A stretch of DNA of 64,000 nt from Streptomyces sp. NBC_00353. Its GTDB lineage: Bacteria; Actinomycetota; Actinomycetes; Streptomycetales; Streptomycetaceae. The position numbers were made by a program, and so were the translations under genes. The number at the start of each line of letters is the position of its first letter. Position 1 is the first letter of the stretch. This document shows positions 24,159-33,639 of the stretch, piece after piece. A model generated the notes under the pieces. It ran no database searches. It had not been told where the DNA came from and worked only from the letters and a program-made list of their open reading frames with translations. The stretch lies in the NCBI RefSeq assembly GCF_036108815.1, contig NZ_CP107985.1, positions 806,001 to 870,000 of the forward strand. Reading direction: 5' to 3'.

Positions 24159-24513
24159 CGGAGTTCACTGGAAAGGCGATCACTTCGTCGAACGGAACGC
24201 GGGTCCGAAGGCAGTGGTGGAGCTGTCCGGGCATGCGGGTGAACAGGTGTCGCAGAGCTTGGGCATGCCAGTCGCCTGCCTCGCGTCGTCACCGGTGGTG
24301 GGCGTTCACTCCCTTCGAGTGTGTGAGGGTGGCGAAGGCCCATAGGTAGCCGACATGGTTGAGCCGGTTGTTCTTCACGAAGCGCCGTCCGACGTACTTG
24401 CGCTTGCCCGAGCCCGGGTGATCGGGGCTGCTCCCGACGCATGCCTTGCGTCCACCGGCGGTGGTGAAGCGCGTCCGGTCGTCGCCGATCTCGGCCAGGA
24501 TGGGCAGCGAACA
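24148..24513 (-). pseudogene. IS110 recombinase relic (C-terminal end)
   Basis: Minus-strand frame reads ILAEIGDDRTRFTTAGGRKA, then GSGKRKYVGRRFVKNNRL, NHVGYLWAFATLTHSKGVN, AHHR and a TGA, then continues in the same frame as RREAGDWHAQALRHLF and TRMPGQLHHCLRTRVPFDE to a stop at 24148. This is the C-terminus of an IS110 transposase (compare the one at 15868) with an internal stop and no N-terminal domain. Confidence 0.85.
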
Positions 24514-24734
24514 TGCCCTGGTATGACGCTGCGTGACTCTCCGCGAGGCTGGGCCGGGGTCATCTTCTCCAGTTCCGATCGACTTCATGAGCGCAGTGAG
24601 ACGGGCGCACCACCTGGACATTCGACGCTCCGCTGCCAGTGCCTCCCGTCGTCAACGCCGTTGCGGTCGACCCCGAGCATGACGAGCACGGGAAGTCTTG
24701 GCGGCCCAGGTCGAGTTCCATGGCTCAGTGCGGC

Positions 24735-25090
24735 TGGTACCACGTGGAGACGCCGGCGGCACGGGCGACAGCGGTAAGGGTGATCCTCGTCCCGTCGAGT
24801 TCACGCAAGCTGACCGGCGGGTGCGGTAGCGGGGCAGCGGACGCGGCCCGAGCCCGCCGTAGGGTGGCTCGTAGGGTTCAGCCGTCTCGGTGTGGGCGGT
24901 CATTCGCCCTTGACCTGGCAGGCCACGGTCCTCCAGGGCGTGCCGGAAGTCGGCGTTCGCGCCGTAGCCGGTGTCCGCGACCAGCACCGCGGGCCACAAG
25001 CCCGACCGTGGCGAGTTCGTCGAGCATGTCCACAGCGAGCTGCCACCCGGGCCGGTGATGTTCCTCGTCGGGGACCCGGCAGCCGGCCCG
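24735..25090 (-). pseudogene. IS701-family transposase relic
   Basis: Pieces in two frames: VPDEEHHRPGWQLAVDMLDE (about 24990-25070), then after a shift VLVADTGYGANADFRHALED (DDE domain; ADxGYGxNAxFR is the IS701 hallmark), and EPYEPPYGGLGPRPLPRYR. The end changes to RELDGTRITLTAVARAAGVS and TWYQPH, which looks like a different (DUF6262-like) protein, so the relic is also rearranged. Not functional. Confidence 0.7.
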
Positions 25091-25388
25091 CCGGCCCGCG
25101 CATGCATCGAAACGACATCCATGGAAAGTGACAGCCACGCCTTGCATTACGGGTGCCTGGGGCACGCCGGTCGGCGCAGCCTTCGCTGGCGCTGTGACCA
25201 TGGCGGATCTGCGCCGACAGGATGGGCACCTTGGCCCCGGGTGCCGATGCAGCGGCCTGGCGCTAACGTCGGGAGAACGGTTCGGGACGTGTCGTTGGCT
25301 GAAGCGCGGTTCGCTTCCGATTTGTGCGCTGGCCCTTCACCCTTTTGAGGACGCGTTCCCCGGTGAAGCTGTAGCGAGGAGGCTCCTG

Positions 25389-26252
25389 ATGAAGGCGTCC
25401 ACTACACGGCGGCGGTTCATCCCGATGACTCTGGCGGTGGCCACGGTCACTGTTGTAACCATGACTGCGGCGTCCCCTCCTGACGGCGCCACGACAGTCA
25501 GGCATCCGGCTGCCAGAGCAGCGGACAATGCGCAAGCGAAGCCCACAGTGGTGTTGGTACACGGGGCCTGGGCGGGCACGTCGAGCTGGAACGGCGAGGT
25601 CGACATCCTGCGCCGCGCGGGCTATACAGTGCGTGCCATTGGGAACCCGTTGCAGAACCTGACGACCGACGCGCGCACGGTCAAGGACTTCCTCAAGAGC
25701 ATCTCGGGGCCAATCGTGCTGGTGGGGCACTCCTATGGCGGGTCGGTGATCACGAACGCCGCGGCAGGAGTGAGTAACGTAAAGGCACTCGTATACGTCG
25801 ACGCGGCCGCTCCGGCGGTCGGGGAGACGACGGGGCAGCTCAGCGGCTCGACGTCCGCGCTGTCGGGGCCGCCGTCCAAGCTGTACGACGTCGTGTCGTA
25901 CGCGGACGCCCCCGCCAAGGCGTCCAACCTCTATCTCAAGAAGGACGTATTCGTCACGAAGTTTGCCAGCAGCGTGCCACGTGACCAGGCGATCAACCTG
26001 TGGGCCACCCAGCGGGCTGCCAGCACAGTGGCCTTCAACACCCCCTCCAAGGCTGCGGCATGGAAGACGATCCCCTCCTGGTACTTCATCAGCAGCGGGG
26101 ACCAGATCATCACACCGGAGTCGGAGAAGAAGATGGCGCGTCGCGCGGGGGCGAAGGTGACTGTCTACCCAGGCGGTTCGCATCTGACCCTGGTGTCCGA
26201 TCCGGCTGCCGTGAGCAAGGTCATTCAGTCGGCCATCGCGGCGGTGAAATGA
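25389..26252 (+). CDS. Secreted alpha/beta hydrolase
   Basis: 287 residues from ATG 25389 with GAGGAGG at ideal spacing. N-terminal signal: KASTTRRRF then a hydrophobic stretch IPMTLAVATVTVVTMTAAS; the RRRF could be a Tat-like motif. Mature enzyme: PTVVLVHGAWAGTSSW (oxyanion HGxW), nucleophile elbow GHSYGG (Ser115), SSGDQIITPES (acid Asp) and YPGGSHLTLVSDP (His). Family resembles haloalkane/esterase-type hydrolases (salicylate-esterase/MenH-like). Likely an extracellular esterase or lactonase; substrate unknown. Single gene; the relic IS701 ends 300 bp upstream. Confidence 0.88.
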   Translation: MKASTTRRRFIPMTLAVATVTVVTMTAASPPDGATTVRHPAARAADNAQAKPTVVLVHGAWAGTSSWNGEVDILRRAGYTVRAIGNPLQNLTTDARTVKDFLKSISGPIVLVGHSYGGSVITNAAAGVSNVKALVYVDAAAPAVGETTGQLSGSTSALSGPPSKLYDVVSYADAPAKASNLYLKKDVFVTKFASSVPRDQAINLWATQRAASTVAFNTPSKAAAWKTIPSWYFISSGDQIITPESEKKMARRAGAKVTVYPGGSHLTLVSDPAAVSKVIQSAIAAVK

Positions 26253-26669
26253 CGTAGCGCGGTGTGGGGCAGCGCGGGTGGCTGCTTCAACGGCAGTACT
26301 TTTCGAGAATTCGGAGGCCAACTCTGCTTCGTCAAGCGGGAGCCCCCTCGCCCAGGACGGGGGCGGCTGACGAGGTTGGGGCCGTCGGAAGGTGCGGTCG
26401 GCCACCTGCACCCGCTCGACCTCGCCGCCGAGCGCAGCCGCAGCGACGGGCGCGCACACCAGCGGCATCAAGCTCGCGTCGAGAACCACCCCTACGACGG
26501 TCTGCTGGTCGCGGTCGCAGAGAGGATCGTCTTCTCTGTGACCGCCTGTCCGACGACACCGACGACGTCACCGCCAACTCCTTGGACGAGTTCCGTCTTC
26601 CTCGTGGCGATACGCGAGTGGTCCCACCCCACCTCCGAGTCCAGGCCCAGGCCGATGCGGCCGGTGACG
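26253..26669. other. Gene-free stretch next to transposase relics
   Basis: No gene found. May be remnant DNA of the IS5-type element that follows, but I could not align it. Confidence 0.35.
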
Positions 26670-26670
26670 T

Positions 26671-26805
26671 CGATTGGCTGGTCCAGATCGACTCCGCTGT
26701 GGTCCGCGCACACCAGCACGCCGCCGCCACCGGCCGAAAAGGGGGCACCATCAGCAGGACGAACCGTCGATCCCGAGGAGGCCTGACCGCCAAGATCCAC
26801 CCTTC
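26671..26805 (+). pseudogene. IS5-type transposase relic, central part
   Basis: Plus-strand frame reads VDWLVQIDSAVVRAHQHAAA, TGRKGGTISRTNRRSRGGLT, AKIH, the catalytic-Asp region of an IS5-type transposase. Both ends are missing. Confidence 0.75.
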
Positions 26806-28100
26806 GAACGGATCTTGCCCAGAGCACGAACGACGCCAGGCTGACCGTTGCTTCGTAGGAGGCGGCGGTCTTGTCGTACCTGGTCGCAATCCCGCGGAAG
26901 TGTTTGAGGGTCGGGACTCGCATGGTGGCTGTCCTCGTCGGCACCCGCCGTGGACGGTGCGGCCCGGCGGCGCACCGCGACCATGGCGACGTCGTCCTGG
27001 ACCTCCCCGCCCGCATGGACGGTCAGGTCGCTCATGAGGCGCTCGATCAGGTGGTGCGGCTCGTCCTCGGCGAGGAGCGCGAAACGGTCCAGCGCCGGGT
27101 AGAAGACGCCCGCCGGGTCGCGGGTCTCGAGGAGGCCGTCGGTGTGCAGGAGCAGCGTGTCCTCCGGCTCGAATCCGAAGGTGTTGACCTGATAGGCCGC
27201 CTGGTCACCGCCCAGGCCGAGCGGTGGTGCCGGCTGCGGCACTTCGAGGAGGTCCACGTCTGTGCCATGAGAGCGCATCAAGTCGGGGTGGCCACAGCTG
27301 ATCACGTGGACGACGTCGAGGTCGTCGGGTATCTCCAGGACGAGAGCGGTGATGAACCGCTCCGAGGCGTTGCTGTCCGTCTCGCCGGCCTGGTCGACAC
27401 GGCGGCGCACGCTGGCGTCCAGGGACAGGGCGACATGCTCCAGTTGCACGTCGCGGTGCGCGGCTTCGCGGAACGCACCGATGACGGCTGCGGCGTCGTC
27501 GACTGCCGCCAAGCCGTTGCCCCGCACGTCACCGATCAACATTCGGACCGTGCGGTCGACACGTTCGGCGGCGTACACGTCTCCGCCGATGTGTGCGTGG
27601 GCGGCGGCCGAGCGATAGGCAGTGGCGATTTCCAGACCTGCCACACGACAGGGCAACGGGGGCAGCAGCGCCCTTTGCGCTGTCTCCGAGACGGAGCGCA
27701 CCGCATGAAGCGTTCGATGGTCCACGTCCCGCAGGCGCCGGAACACGAGGACCAGGACGCAGACGACCAGCAGGCCCAGGACGTCGATCGGGAGGATCGG
27801 TGAGCTGGGCAGACCGTCGTCGACGTCGACCGCGACCACTCCGAGACAGGCCAGGGCGGTCATACTGACGGTGGTACGCGTGTTGTCCGCCGCAGCGGTG
27901 AGAGCCGGCACCGCCACCAGCAGCACTACCAGGTGGACGTCCGCGGGGACGATCACGCCCCCCAGGGTGACGCCGAGCAGGACGGCCGAGGCGACCACGA
28001 CCGCGATGAGCGGTCGTAGCCGTACCGCCGAGAAGCTGACGGCAAGTCCCGCGGCAGTCACGCGGCTCGTGCTTGTCATGATGTGCGTCTGCGTCGTCAT
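26751..28100 (-). CDS. Membrane-anchored SpoIIE/PP2C-type serine phosphatase
   Basis: 449 residues from ATG 28100. N-terminal membrane part with about three hydrophobic segments: LRPLIAVVVASAVLLGVTL, HLVVLLVAVPALTAAAD, ILPIDVLGLLVVCVLVLVF. Then PP2C/SpoIIE domain: HIGGDVYAAERVDRTVRML, IGDVRGNGLAAVDDAAAVIG (metal Asp), LLHTDGLLETRDPAG and QDDVAMVAV, all metal-binding Asp positions present. Expected to dephosphorylate anti-sigma antagonists or STAS proteins. The last 60 residues (after VAVRRRAAPS) are read through an antisense-frame transposase relic and are not family sequence, so the native C-terminus was probably lost at about 26920. The start region is triplicated in tandem upstream. Confidence 0.85.
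   Translation of the reverse strand: MTTQTHIMTSTSRVTAAGLAVSFSAVRLRPLIAVVVASAVLLGVTLGGVIVPADVHLVVLLVAVPALTAAADNTRTTVSMTALACLGVVAVDVDDGLPSSPILPIDVLGLLVVCVLVLVFRRLRDVDHRTLHAVRSVSETAQRALLPPLPCRVAGLEIATAYRSAAAHAHIGGDVYAAERVDRTVRMLIGDVRGNGLAAVDDAAAVIGAFREAAHRDVQLEHVALSLDASVRRRVDQAGETDSNASERFITALVLEIPDDLDVVHVISCGHPDLMRSHGTDVDLLEVPQPAPPLGLGGDQAAYQVNTFGFEPEDTLLLHTDGLLETRDPAGVFYPALDRFALLAEDEPHHLIERLMSDLTVHAGGEVQDDVAMVAVRRRAAPSTAGADEDSHHASPDPQTLPRDCDQVRQDRRLLRSNGQPGVVRALGKIRSKGGSWRSGLLGIDGSSC
26810..26917 (-). pseudogene. IS5-type transposase relic, C-terminal part, inverted
   Basis: Minus-strand frame reads VPTLKHFRGIATRYDKTAAS, YEATVSLASFVLWARSV, the C-terminal end of the same kind of IS5-type transposase. 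It faces the central part at 26671-26805 head to head with 4 bp between, so an inversion or two insertions must have occurred. It also lies inside the 3' end of the phosphatase reading frame. Confidence 0.75.
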
Positions 28101-28150
28101 GAGAACCTCCTGCTTGTCACGATGTGCGTCTGCGTCGTCTGCGTCGTCAT
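28097..28150 (-). CDS. 17-codon upstream ORF 2
   Basis: MTTQTTQTHIVTSRRFS, ATG 28150, stop TGA overlapping the phosphatase ATG as ATGA. Has its own AGGAGG site. Identical to upstream ORF 1. Could act by translational coupling. Confidence 0.5.
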   Translation of the reverse strand: MTTQTTQTHIVTSRRFS

Positions 28151-28213
28151 GAGAACCTCCTGCTTGTCACGATGTGCGTCTGCGTCGTCTGCGTCGTCAT
28201 GAGAACCTCCTGC
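28099..28213. repeat. 50-bp tandem repeat carrying RBS plus start codon
   Basis: Two exact 50-bp units (28099-28148 and 28149-28198), a partial third (28199-28213), and a related unit merging into the gene to about 28072, which lacks a 9-base stretch. Each unit carries a ribosome site AGGAGG, an ATG and codons 1 to 16 of the phosphatase start. Confidence 0.9.
28147..28200 (-). CDS. 17-codon upstream ORF 1
   Basis: MTTQTTQTHIVTSRRFS, ATG 28200, preceded by GCAGGAGGTTCTC. Its TGA overlaps the ATG of upstream ORF 2 as ATGA. The peptide is a copy of the start of the phosphatase (MTTQTHIMTS). Confidence 0.5.
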   Translation of the reverse strand: MTTQTTQTHIVTSRRFS

Positions 28214-28393
28214 CACGTACGACATGGGGCTGGTCCGGCTGGCATGACAGGTGTCCGGTGGGGCCGGTGGGCAGCCTCGGTCGGCGTCATGTCATTCGCG
28301 TCGCCTCACCGCGGCTGATCGGGCACCGTGGGCCGGGTCGACCGACCAGACCAGTTGGAGGGGGGCTGCGACGGAGCCGCGGTCGTCGGCCCG

Positions 28394-30076
28394 TCATCTC
28401 AGATTGATGTCGTGGAGTTGCGCGAAGAGTTCTGTGTTGTGTGCGTAGTCGACCGGGACATCGATGACCGTGATACCGGGGTCGCAGAGTCTGCTCGGGT
28501 CGAGAGATCTGCGCAGTTCGGTCTCGAAGGCGTCCATGGTCTCGGTCCGGATTCCTCTGGCGCCGAACGCGCTGGCGTACAGGGTGATGTCGTAGTCGCC
28601 CGACCGGACACCGGAGGCCCTGCCGTGTTTGCGATGCTCCTGGAAGGCCACCATGTCGTAGGCGTTGTCCCGCATGATCACGTGCGTGGTGTGGAGGCCC
28701 AGACGGGTGGCGGTCTCCATTTCGGGTGCGCTGGACAGAAACCCGCCGTCCCCGGAGACTGACACCACCTGTGTCCCCGGCCGCAACAGCGCGGCGGTCA
28801 TCGCCCGTGGCAGGGCGACTCCCGGTGTCTGCAGACCGTTGGGGAGCAGGATGCGCCGCGGCTGGTGTCCGCGGAAGTGTCGGGCCATGTACATGTGCGA
28901 GCCCGTGTCGGACACCACGGTGGCGTCGTCCTCCACGTTCTCAGCGATCTTCAGGATCACCGCGGCGGGATTGAGGCCGGCAGCGGTGGCCGGGACCGAC
29001 CTGGCCTCCTCTTCGATATAGGCCAGAGCGGCGCGTTGTTCGGCCAGGGAAACTCGGGTCCGGTCGTTGATCGGCAGCCCGGACAGCTCCCCTGACAGCT
29101 CACCGACCGTCGCGGCCACATCGCCCCGCAGTTCCAGGGTGGGCTGGTAGTGGCTGCCGATCTCGGCGGGCGGTGCATCGATGTGGACGATCGTACGGGC
29201 CGGGTCGGTGTTCCACAGGCCCGGGTCGTACTCCACGGGGTCGTAGCCGACGGTAATCAGGACGTCGGCGTGTGTCACCACGCCGTCCCCGGGCTGGTTG
29301 CGGAAAAGGCCGACCCGGCCGGCGTACTGCTCCTCCAGTGTGCGCGGGACGATGCCCGCCGCCTGGGAGGTCTCCACCACGGGCAGGCCTGTGACACGGA
29401 TCAGTTCGCGCAGCGCGGCGCAGGCCTCGGGATCTGCACCACGCAACCCGACCAGCAGGACGGGCTGCTGTGCGGCACGGATGATCTGTGCGGCACGGTG
29501 GATGTATTCGGCGGGAGCGGGGCCGGGAGAGGGGTGCCTGTGCGGCTGGACGATGGTTGCGGCGGTGAGCGCGCCTGCGACGTCGGCCGGAATCACCACC
29601 GCGGCCGCACCGCGGGGCGGGGTGACCGCCGCACGCAGGGCGTTGGCGATGGCTTCGGGGACGTTGTCGGGGTCGTGGACTTCGCAGGTGTAAGTGGTGA
29701 CCAGTCTCAGTGCGGCGATGGCGTCCATCGACCGCTGGGTTCGCTTGAACCGGTCCCGGCGGGTCCCGGCCCCGCAGACAGCAATCATGGGGTGCTGCTC
29801 AGTCGTCGCCGTGAGCAGAGCGGTCATCAGATTGGTGGTGCCGACTCCTGAGGTGACCAGGACCGCTCCGGGGGTGCCGGTCAGCAGCCCGACAGCGGCG
29901 GCCATCACGGCAGCGTTCTGTTCGTGGCGGCACATCACAAATTCGGGGCCTGCGACTGCCAGGGCATCGTGAACGGCGTCGCTCGTGGCTCCGGGGACAC
30001 CGAAGACGTACGGCACGCCGTACTGCGAAAGGGTCTCGACCATGCGCTGGGCCGCGCCGACAGGTGGGGTGGGCAT
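28394..30076 (-). CDS. TPP-dependent enzyme, acetolactate-synthase-like
   Basis: 560 residues from ATG 30076 (AAAGGCGG upstream). Thiamine-diphosphate enzyme layout: N-terminal PYR domain with the catalytic Glu in HEQNAAVMAAAVGLL and GVPYVFGVPGATSDAV; central nucleotide-like domain; C-terminal PP domain with GDGGFLSSAPEMETATRLGL and RDNAYDMVAF, the GDGx24-27N TPP motif. Resembles catabolic acetolactate synthase (AlsS/BudB) and related benzoylformate/sulfoacetaldehyde-type enzymes. Forms acetolactate from pyruvate if AlsS-like; but the divergent active-site residues would allow another 2-keto acid. No ilvN-type regulatory subunit follows, consistent with a catabolic type. Alone on its strand, 690 bp from the LAL regulator upstream. 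Confidence 0.8.
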   Translation of the reverse strand: MPTPPVGAAQRMVETLSQYGVPYVFGVPGATSDAVHDALAVAGPEFVMCRHEQNAAVMAAAVGLLTGTPGAVLVTSGVGTTNLMTALLTATTEQHPMIAVCGAGTRRDRFKRTQRSMDAIAALRLVTTYTCEVHDPDNVPEAIANALRAAVTPPRGAAAVVIPADVAGALTAATIVQPHRHPSPGPAPAEYIHRAAQIIRAAQQPVLLVGLRGADPEACAALRELIRVTGLPVVETSQAAGIVPRTLEEQYAGRVGLFRNQPGDGVVTHADVLITVGYDPVEYDPGLWNTDPARTIVHIDAPPAEIGSHYQPTLELRGDVAATVGELSGELSGLPINDRTRVSLAEQRAALAYIEEEARSVPATAAGLNPAAVILKIAENVEDDATVVSDTGSHMYMARHFRGHQPRRILLPNGLQTPGVALPRAMTAALLRPGTQVVSVSGDGGFLSSAPEMETATRLGLHTTHVIMRDNAYDMVAFQEHRKHGRASGVRSGDYDITLYASAFGARGIRTETMDAFETELRRSLDPSRLCDPGITVIDVPVDYAHNTELFAQLHDINLR

Positions 30077-30764
30077 GTGCCCACCGCCTTTCTTGATCGT
30101 TGGGTTTGCGCAACGGTGGTGGCAGTTGCTGCGTGGGGTGAGGTGCCGTCGCCGGACCGGTCAGTGCGGGTCCGGTCGGCGCTCGGCCGAGGCCGGGCCG
30201 TCGCCTGCCCTCCGTCCGGCGGGGTCTGCGTGCCCGTGTCGGCCCTGCTCCGGTGCGAGGAACTGGGCGGTCGGTGGCAGGCCACGTGCAGCTCGGGGTG
30301 GATGGCGGTGTCCCTGGTGCCGCTCGTGAGCAGCCAGTCCAGGGAGGTCGTCGAGGACGAGCATCGCGCTGTCGAGGCGGTTGAAGGCGCCCGAGCCCAA
30401 GTCGCCTCCGTGCCGCGGGAGCTTACGGATCGTCACCTCGCCGCCGCATGCGGTCGAGCAGTGTGCCGATCGTGGAGGCCGGGTGCACCCTGGAGGCGCT
30501 TCGGGACGATGGTGCTGCCTGGGCGGGTCGCGGGCAAGCAGGAGGCATGCCCACTGGTGGAATACCTCGTAGCTGGACACGGGAGAATCAGGTGTGGTCC
30601 TAGGCGTGATCATGGCGGTCCGCTCGCTTTCCGCGGTGTGTCGCGCGAGGCACGGCCGACGGTGTGCCGCCAGCTCGCGCCGGTGCCGCTTCACTGATAA
30701 CGGTAGGCACACGCCCCCGCCCGAGGGCATCACGTGAATGCGTAGTCGTGCACGGATTGCCGCG
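30077..30764. other. 688-bp intergenic region
   Basis: Lies between the 3' end of the LAL regulator and the 5' end of the TPP enzyme. Long open frames on both strands reflect GC bias only. No motif or hairpin I can support. Confidence 0.45.
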
Positions 30765-33536
30765 TCAGGACCGGTCTGTGTCTCCGGGGATCGGCTGGCC
30801 ATCTTGCAGCAGCCGGGCAAGCTGAGTACGCGTGGTGACCTTGAGCTTGCGGAAGACTTTGCGCAGGTGGTAGTCGACCGTGCTGGCGCTGATGAACAAT
30901 CGCGACGCGATCTCGGGGTTGGTAGCTCCCTCGGCCGCCAGCATCGCAACACGTCTTTCCTGGGGAGTGAGTTGCTCGCCGAACCGAGACCGACGCTTGC
31001 GGGTGGGTTCTCCGGCCGCTGACAGTTCGCTTCGGGCCCGTTCGGCGAAACCGTCCATGCCGAACCGCACGAACATCTCGTGTGCCTGCCGCAGTTGGTC
31101 TCGTGCCTCGAGGTGGCGGCGCTCGCGCCGCAGCCACTCCCCGTACAGAAGATGGACACGGGCCACCGCGGCGCGCAGGCCGGTGCACTCAAGCCGTTCC
31201 AAGGCCGTGCGGTACAGGTCCTCGGCGTCCGCGCCATCGGCAAGCAGCGCCCGGCAGTGTGCCTCGATGCCTGCGGCCCAGTGGCTGGAGCAGGGTCTGG
31301 TCGTCCGGCACAGCTCCCTCAGCGCCTCGTCGGCCAGGTCCTGGTGTCCGGTACGTACGGCCGCCTCGATGAGCTCAGCCAGCGCCCAGTTGCGGATCCG
31401 CTGGACGCTGGAGTCGGCGCCGGCCTGGCGGGCGGATTCCAGCGCCTGATCGTACCGGCACGCACCGTTGTGGAGCACGGCGGTGGCCCATTGCAGGTAG
31501 GTCAGCGCCATGCCTTCGCCCCGCGCCATCGCGTCCCGGGTCGCGGTGCGGATCGCGGCAGCGGCCTCATCATCCCGGCCGCGGAAGACGGCGAGCCCCA
31601 CCTCCGCGTAGGGGACCGGGCCGGCTCCAGTCATGAAAGTGACGTCGGCGGCCGTCTCGGCCAACGACGCGGCCTTCAGGAGATCCCCGCCCAGCAGGTG
31701 CAGTGCCGCACGTGTGGCTGCGGCAACCGGGAGGATGCTGAGTGCTCCTCGTTCCTCGCAGGATCGCAGCAGCCGCGTGGCCAGGAGTCGCCATGCCTCG
31801 TCGTCCCACAACAGCCCGGCGCCGTGGACGGCGAGCCACAGCCAGTACAGTTCCTCCTCAGGGGCCAATTCCTCTGTGGTGAACGCCGACACCGCCCTGC
31901 GCAACACCGGAACTGCGGCGTCGCGGCCTTCGACGATCAGGAGCGTCAGCCCGTCCAGCAAGAGGTCGGAGGCGCGTGGTACGGACGCCGCAGGCACTCT
32001 GCGAGCACTATGGGCAACCTCCGCAATCCGACACTCGTCGCCCAGCCGGCCGGCGAGCATCGCTGCGGTCAGGGCCTGCAAGTAGACATCCCTGGCACGG
32101 GAGACGTCGATGGACTCGAAACGGCGGGCCGCGCGCAGCAGCACGGGGGCGGCTCCGCCACCGAAACTGCGGGCAAAGGCGATCTGCCCTCGCAGCAACT
32201 CACTGTTGGCGGCCCGCAGCTCGTTCTCGGGCCCTCGGTCAGCCAGGACAAGGAGGTCCAGAGCGCTGTCGTACGCGCCGGCCTGCTGTTTGGCGCGTGC
32301 CGCACGCAGCGCCCGCTCTGCCCTGGCGGTGGGGTCGGCAGTGAGCACGACCGACCGCTCCAGGAATGCCGCGGCGGCAGCGATACCGCCGCGTGCCAGC
32401 GCCCGGTGAGCCGATCCCTCGAGCTCCGCTGCGGCCTCCTCGTCAAAGCCGACGGCAGCCTGCGCGCGGTGCCAGGCTCGCCGGTCCGGTTCCGAAGGAC
32501 CGGTGGCATCGGCCAGAGCCCGGTGCACGGCCCGCCGCTGCGACGGCGGCACCGCCTGATAGACAGCCGACCGCACCAGGGGATGGCGGAAGACCACCTG
32601 CGTGCCGATGGACAGCAGCCCGTCGGCCTCGGCCGCCGTCGCGGCCGAGACCCCGATTCCCAGACGGGCGGCCGCGCGCCACAGCAGTGCGGAGTCGCCG
32701 GTCGGCTCCGCCGCGGCCACCAGGAGCAGCATCCGGGTGGCCGGCGGAAGGCGGAGAACCCTGCTACGGAAACTGTCCTCGATGCGACCCGGCACGGCTG
32801 CGGTGTCCGTCGGACTGAAACCGCCCGCGAACCCGGCAGCCGTCATGGTTCGGGGCAGTTCGAGCAGGGCAAGCGGATTGCCGCGGGCCTCCGCCGCGAT
32901 CCGGTCCACGACTTCCTCGTCCAACGGCACGTGCAGAGCCGAGTGCAGCAAGGCACGGGCGTCGCCAGGGCCGAGCCCGGTCAGCACTACCTCCTGCAAC
33001 CCGCGTAGACCACCACCGGCATGGCGAGTGGCGAACACGAGGCCGAGGGGCTCTGCACCGACGCGGTGCGCCACAAACGTCAACGCCTGGGCCGAACCCA
33101 GATCGAGCCACTGGGCGTCGTCGATCACACAGATCAGCGGTTGGCGGGCCGCCGTCTCGGACAACAAGCCCAGTACGGCCAGGCCCAGCATGAAGCGGTC
33201 GGGCGCCGCTCCTGTCCGCAGCCCGAATGCCGCAGCCAGGGCGTCCTGCTGCGGTCCGGGCAGGTGCTCCAGTGTGGCTAGGAACGGCGCGCAGACCTGG
33301 TGCAACACCCCGAAGGGCAGCTCTGCCTCCGCTTCCACACCGGCGGCCCGCACCACGCGGAAGCCGACCGCGGTCGAAGCCATGTGGTCGAGCAGCGCGG
33401 ACTTGCCGATACCAGACTCACCGAGGACCACAAGAGCGCCGCCTCGACCGGCCTTGACGGCATCCTGCCAGCGGTCGAACAGCGCACATTCAGCACGCCG
33501 ACCCAGGAAAACCGCGGGACGCCCCGGCAACACCAT
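30765..33536 (-). CDS. Large ATP-binding LuxR-family (LAL) regulator
   Basis: 923 residues from ATG 33536. N-terminal AAA-type ATPase: Walker A GESGIGKSALLDHMA (about 39-53), Walker B PLICVIDDAQWLDLGS, and LVFATRHAG sensor. The middle (about 330-830) is a long TPR-like helical repeat region (multiple ALL, AAAA and DEEAAAEL stretches). C-terminal LuxR HTH: LTPQERRVAMLAAEGATNPE, IASRLFISASTVDYHLRKVF, RKLKVTTRTQLARL. LAL regulators activate pathways, often in secondary metabolism. No biosynthetic cluster is in this window; the target is unknown. The TPP enzyme to its left on the same strand is a candidate. Confidence 0.9.
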   Translation of the reverse strand: MVLPGRPAVFLGRRAECALFDRWQDAVKAGRGGALVVLGESGIGKSALLDHMASTAVGFRVVRAAGVEAEAELPFGVLHQVCAPFLATLEHLPGPQQDALAAAFGLRTGAAPDRFMLGLAVLGLLSETAARQPLICVIDDAQWLDLGSAQALTFVAHRVGAEPLGLVFATRHAGGGLRGLQEVVLTGLGPGDARALLHSALHVPLDEEVVDRIAAEARGNPLALLELPRTMTAAGFAGGFSPTDTAAVPGRIEDSFRSRVLRLPPATRMLLLVAAAEPTGDSALLWRAAARLGIGVSAATAAEADGLLSIGTQVVFRHPLVRSAVYQAVPPSQRRAVHRALADATGPSEPDRRAWHRAQAAVGFDEEAAAELEGSAHRALARGGIAAAAAFLERSVVLTADPTARAERALRAARAKQQAGAYDSALDLLVLADRGPENELRAANSELLRGQIAFARSFGGGAAPVLLRAARRFESIDVSRARDVYLQALTAAMLAGRLGDECRIAEVAHSARRVPAASVPRASDLLLDGLTLLIVEGRDAAVPVLRRAVSAFTTEELAPEEELYWLWLAVHGAGLLWDDEAWRLLATRLLRSCEERGALSILPVAAATRAALHLLGGDLLKAASLAETAADVTFMTGAGPVPYAEVGLAVFRGRDDEAAAAIRTATRDAMARGEGMALTYLQWATAVLHNGACRYDQALESARQAGADSSVQRIRNWALAELIEAAVRTGHQDLADEALRELCRTTRPCSSHWAAGIEAHCRALLADGADAEDLYRTALERLECTGLRAAVARVHLLYGEWLRRERRHLEARDQLRQAHEMFVRFGMDGFAERARSELSAAGEPTRKRRSRFGEQLTPQERRVAMLAAEGATNPEIASRLFISASTVDYHLRKVFRKLKVTTRTQLARLLQDGQPIPGDTDRS

Positions 33537-33639
33537 GTTTCCAATCTAACTGCGGCATCCAGTCCGCACCTCTCCGACCTGGGCTTATCCTGTCGAACGC
33601 AGCCGGTAGCCGAGCCGGGACGCGCGCGTGGACGCTGCG

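Noticed and set aside
25110..25388. Additional transposase gene between the IS701 relic and the hydrolase
   Set aside because: Remaining frames have no transposase motif.
28099..28213. CRISPR-like array
   Set aside because: The 50-bp units are directly abutting with no variable spacers and lie over a gene start; it is a tandem duplication.
30077..30764. Coding frames in the gap left of the LAL gene
   Set aside because: No motif or ribosome site on either strand; composition-driven only.
31080..33008. Plus-strand frame of 642 codons over the LAL gene
   Set aside because: Antisense shadow of a GC-rich gene; the LAL frame has ATPase and HTH motifs.
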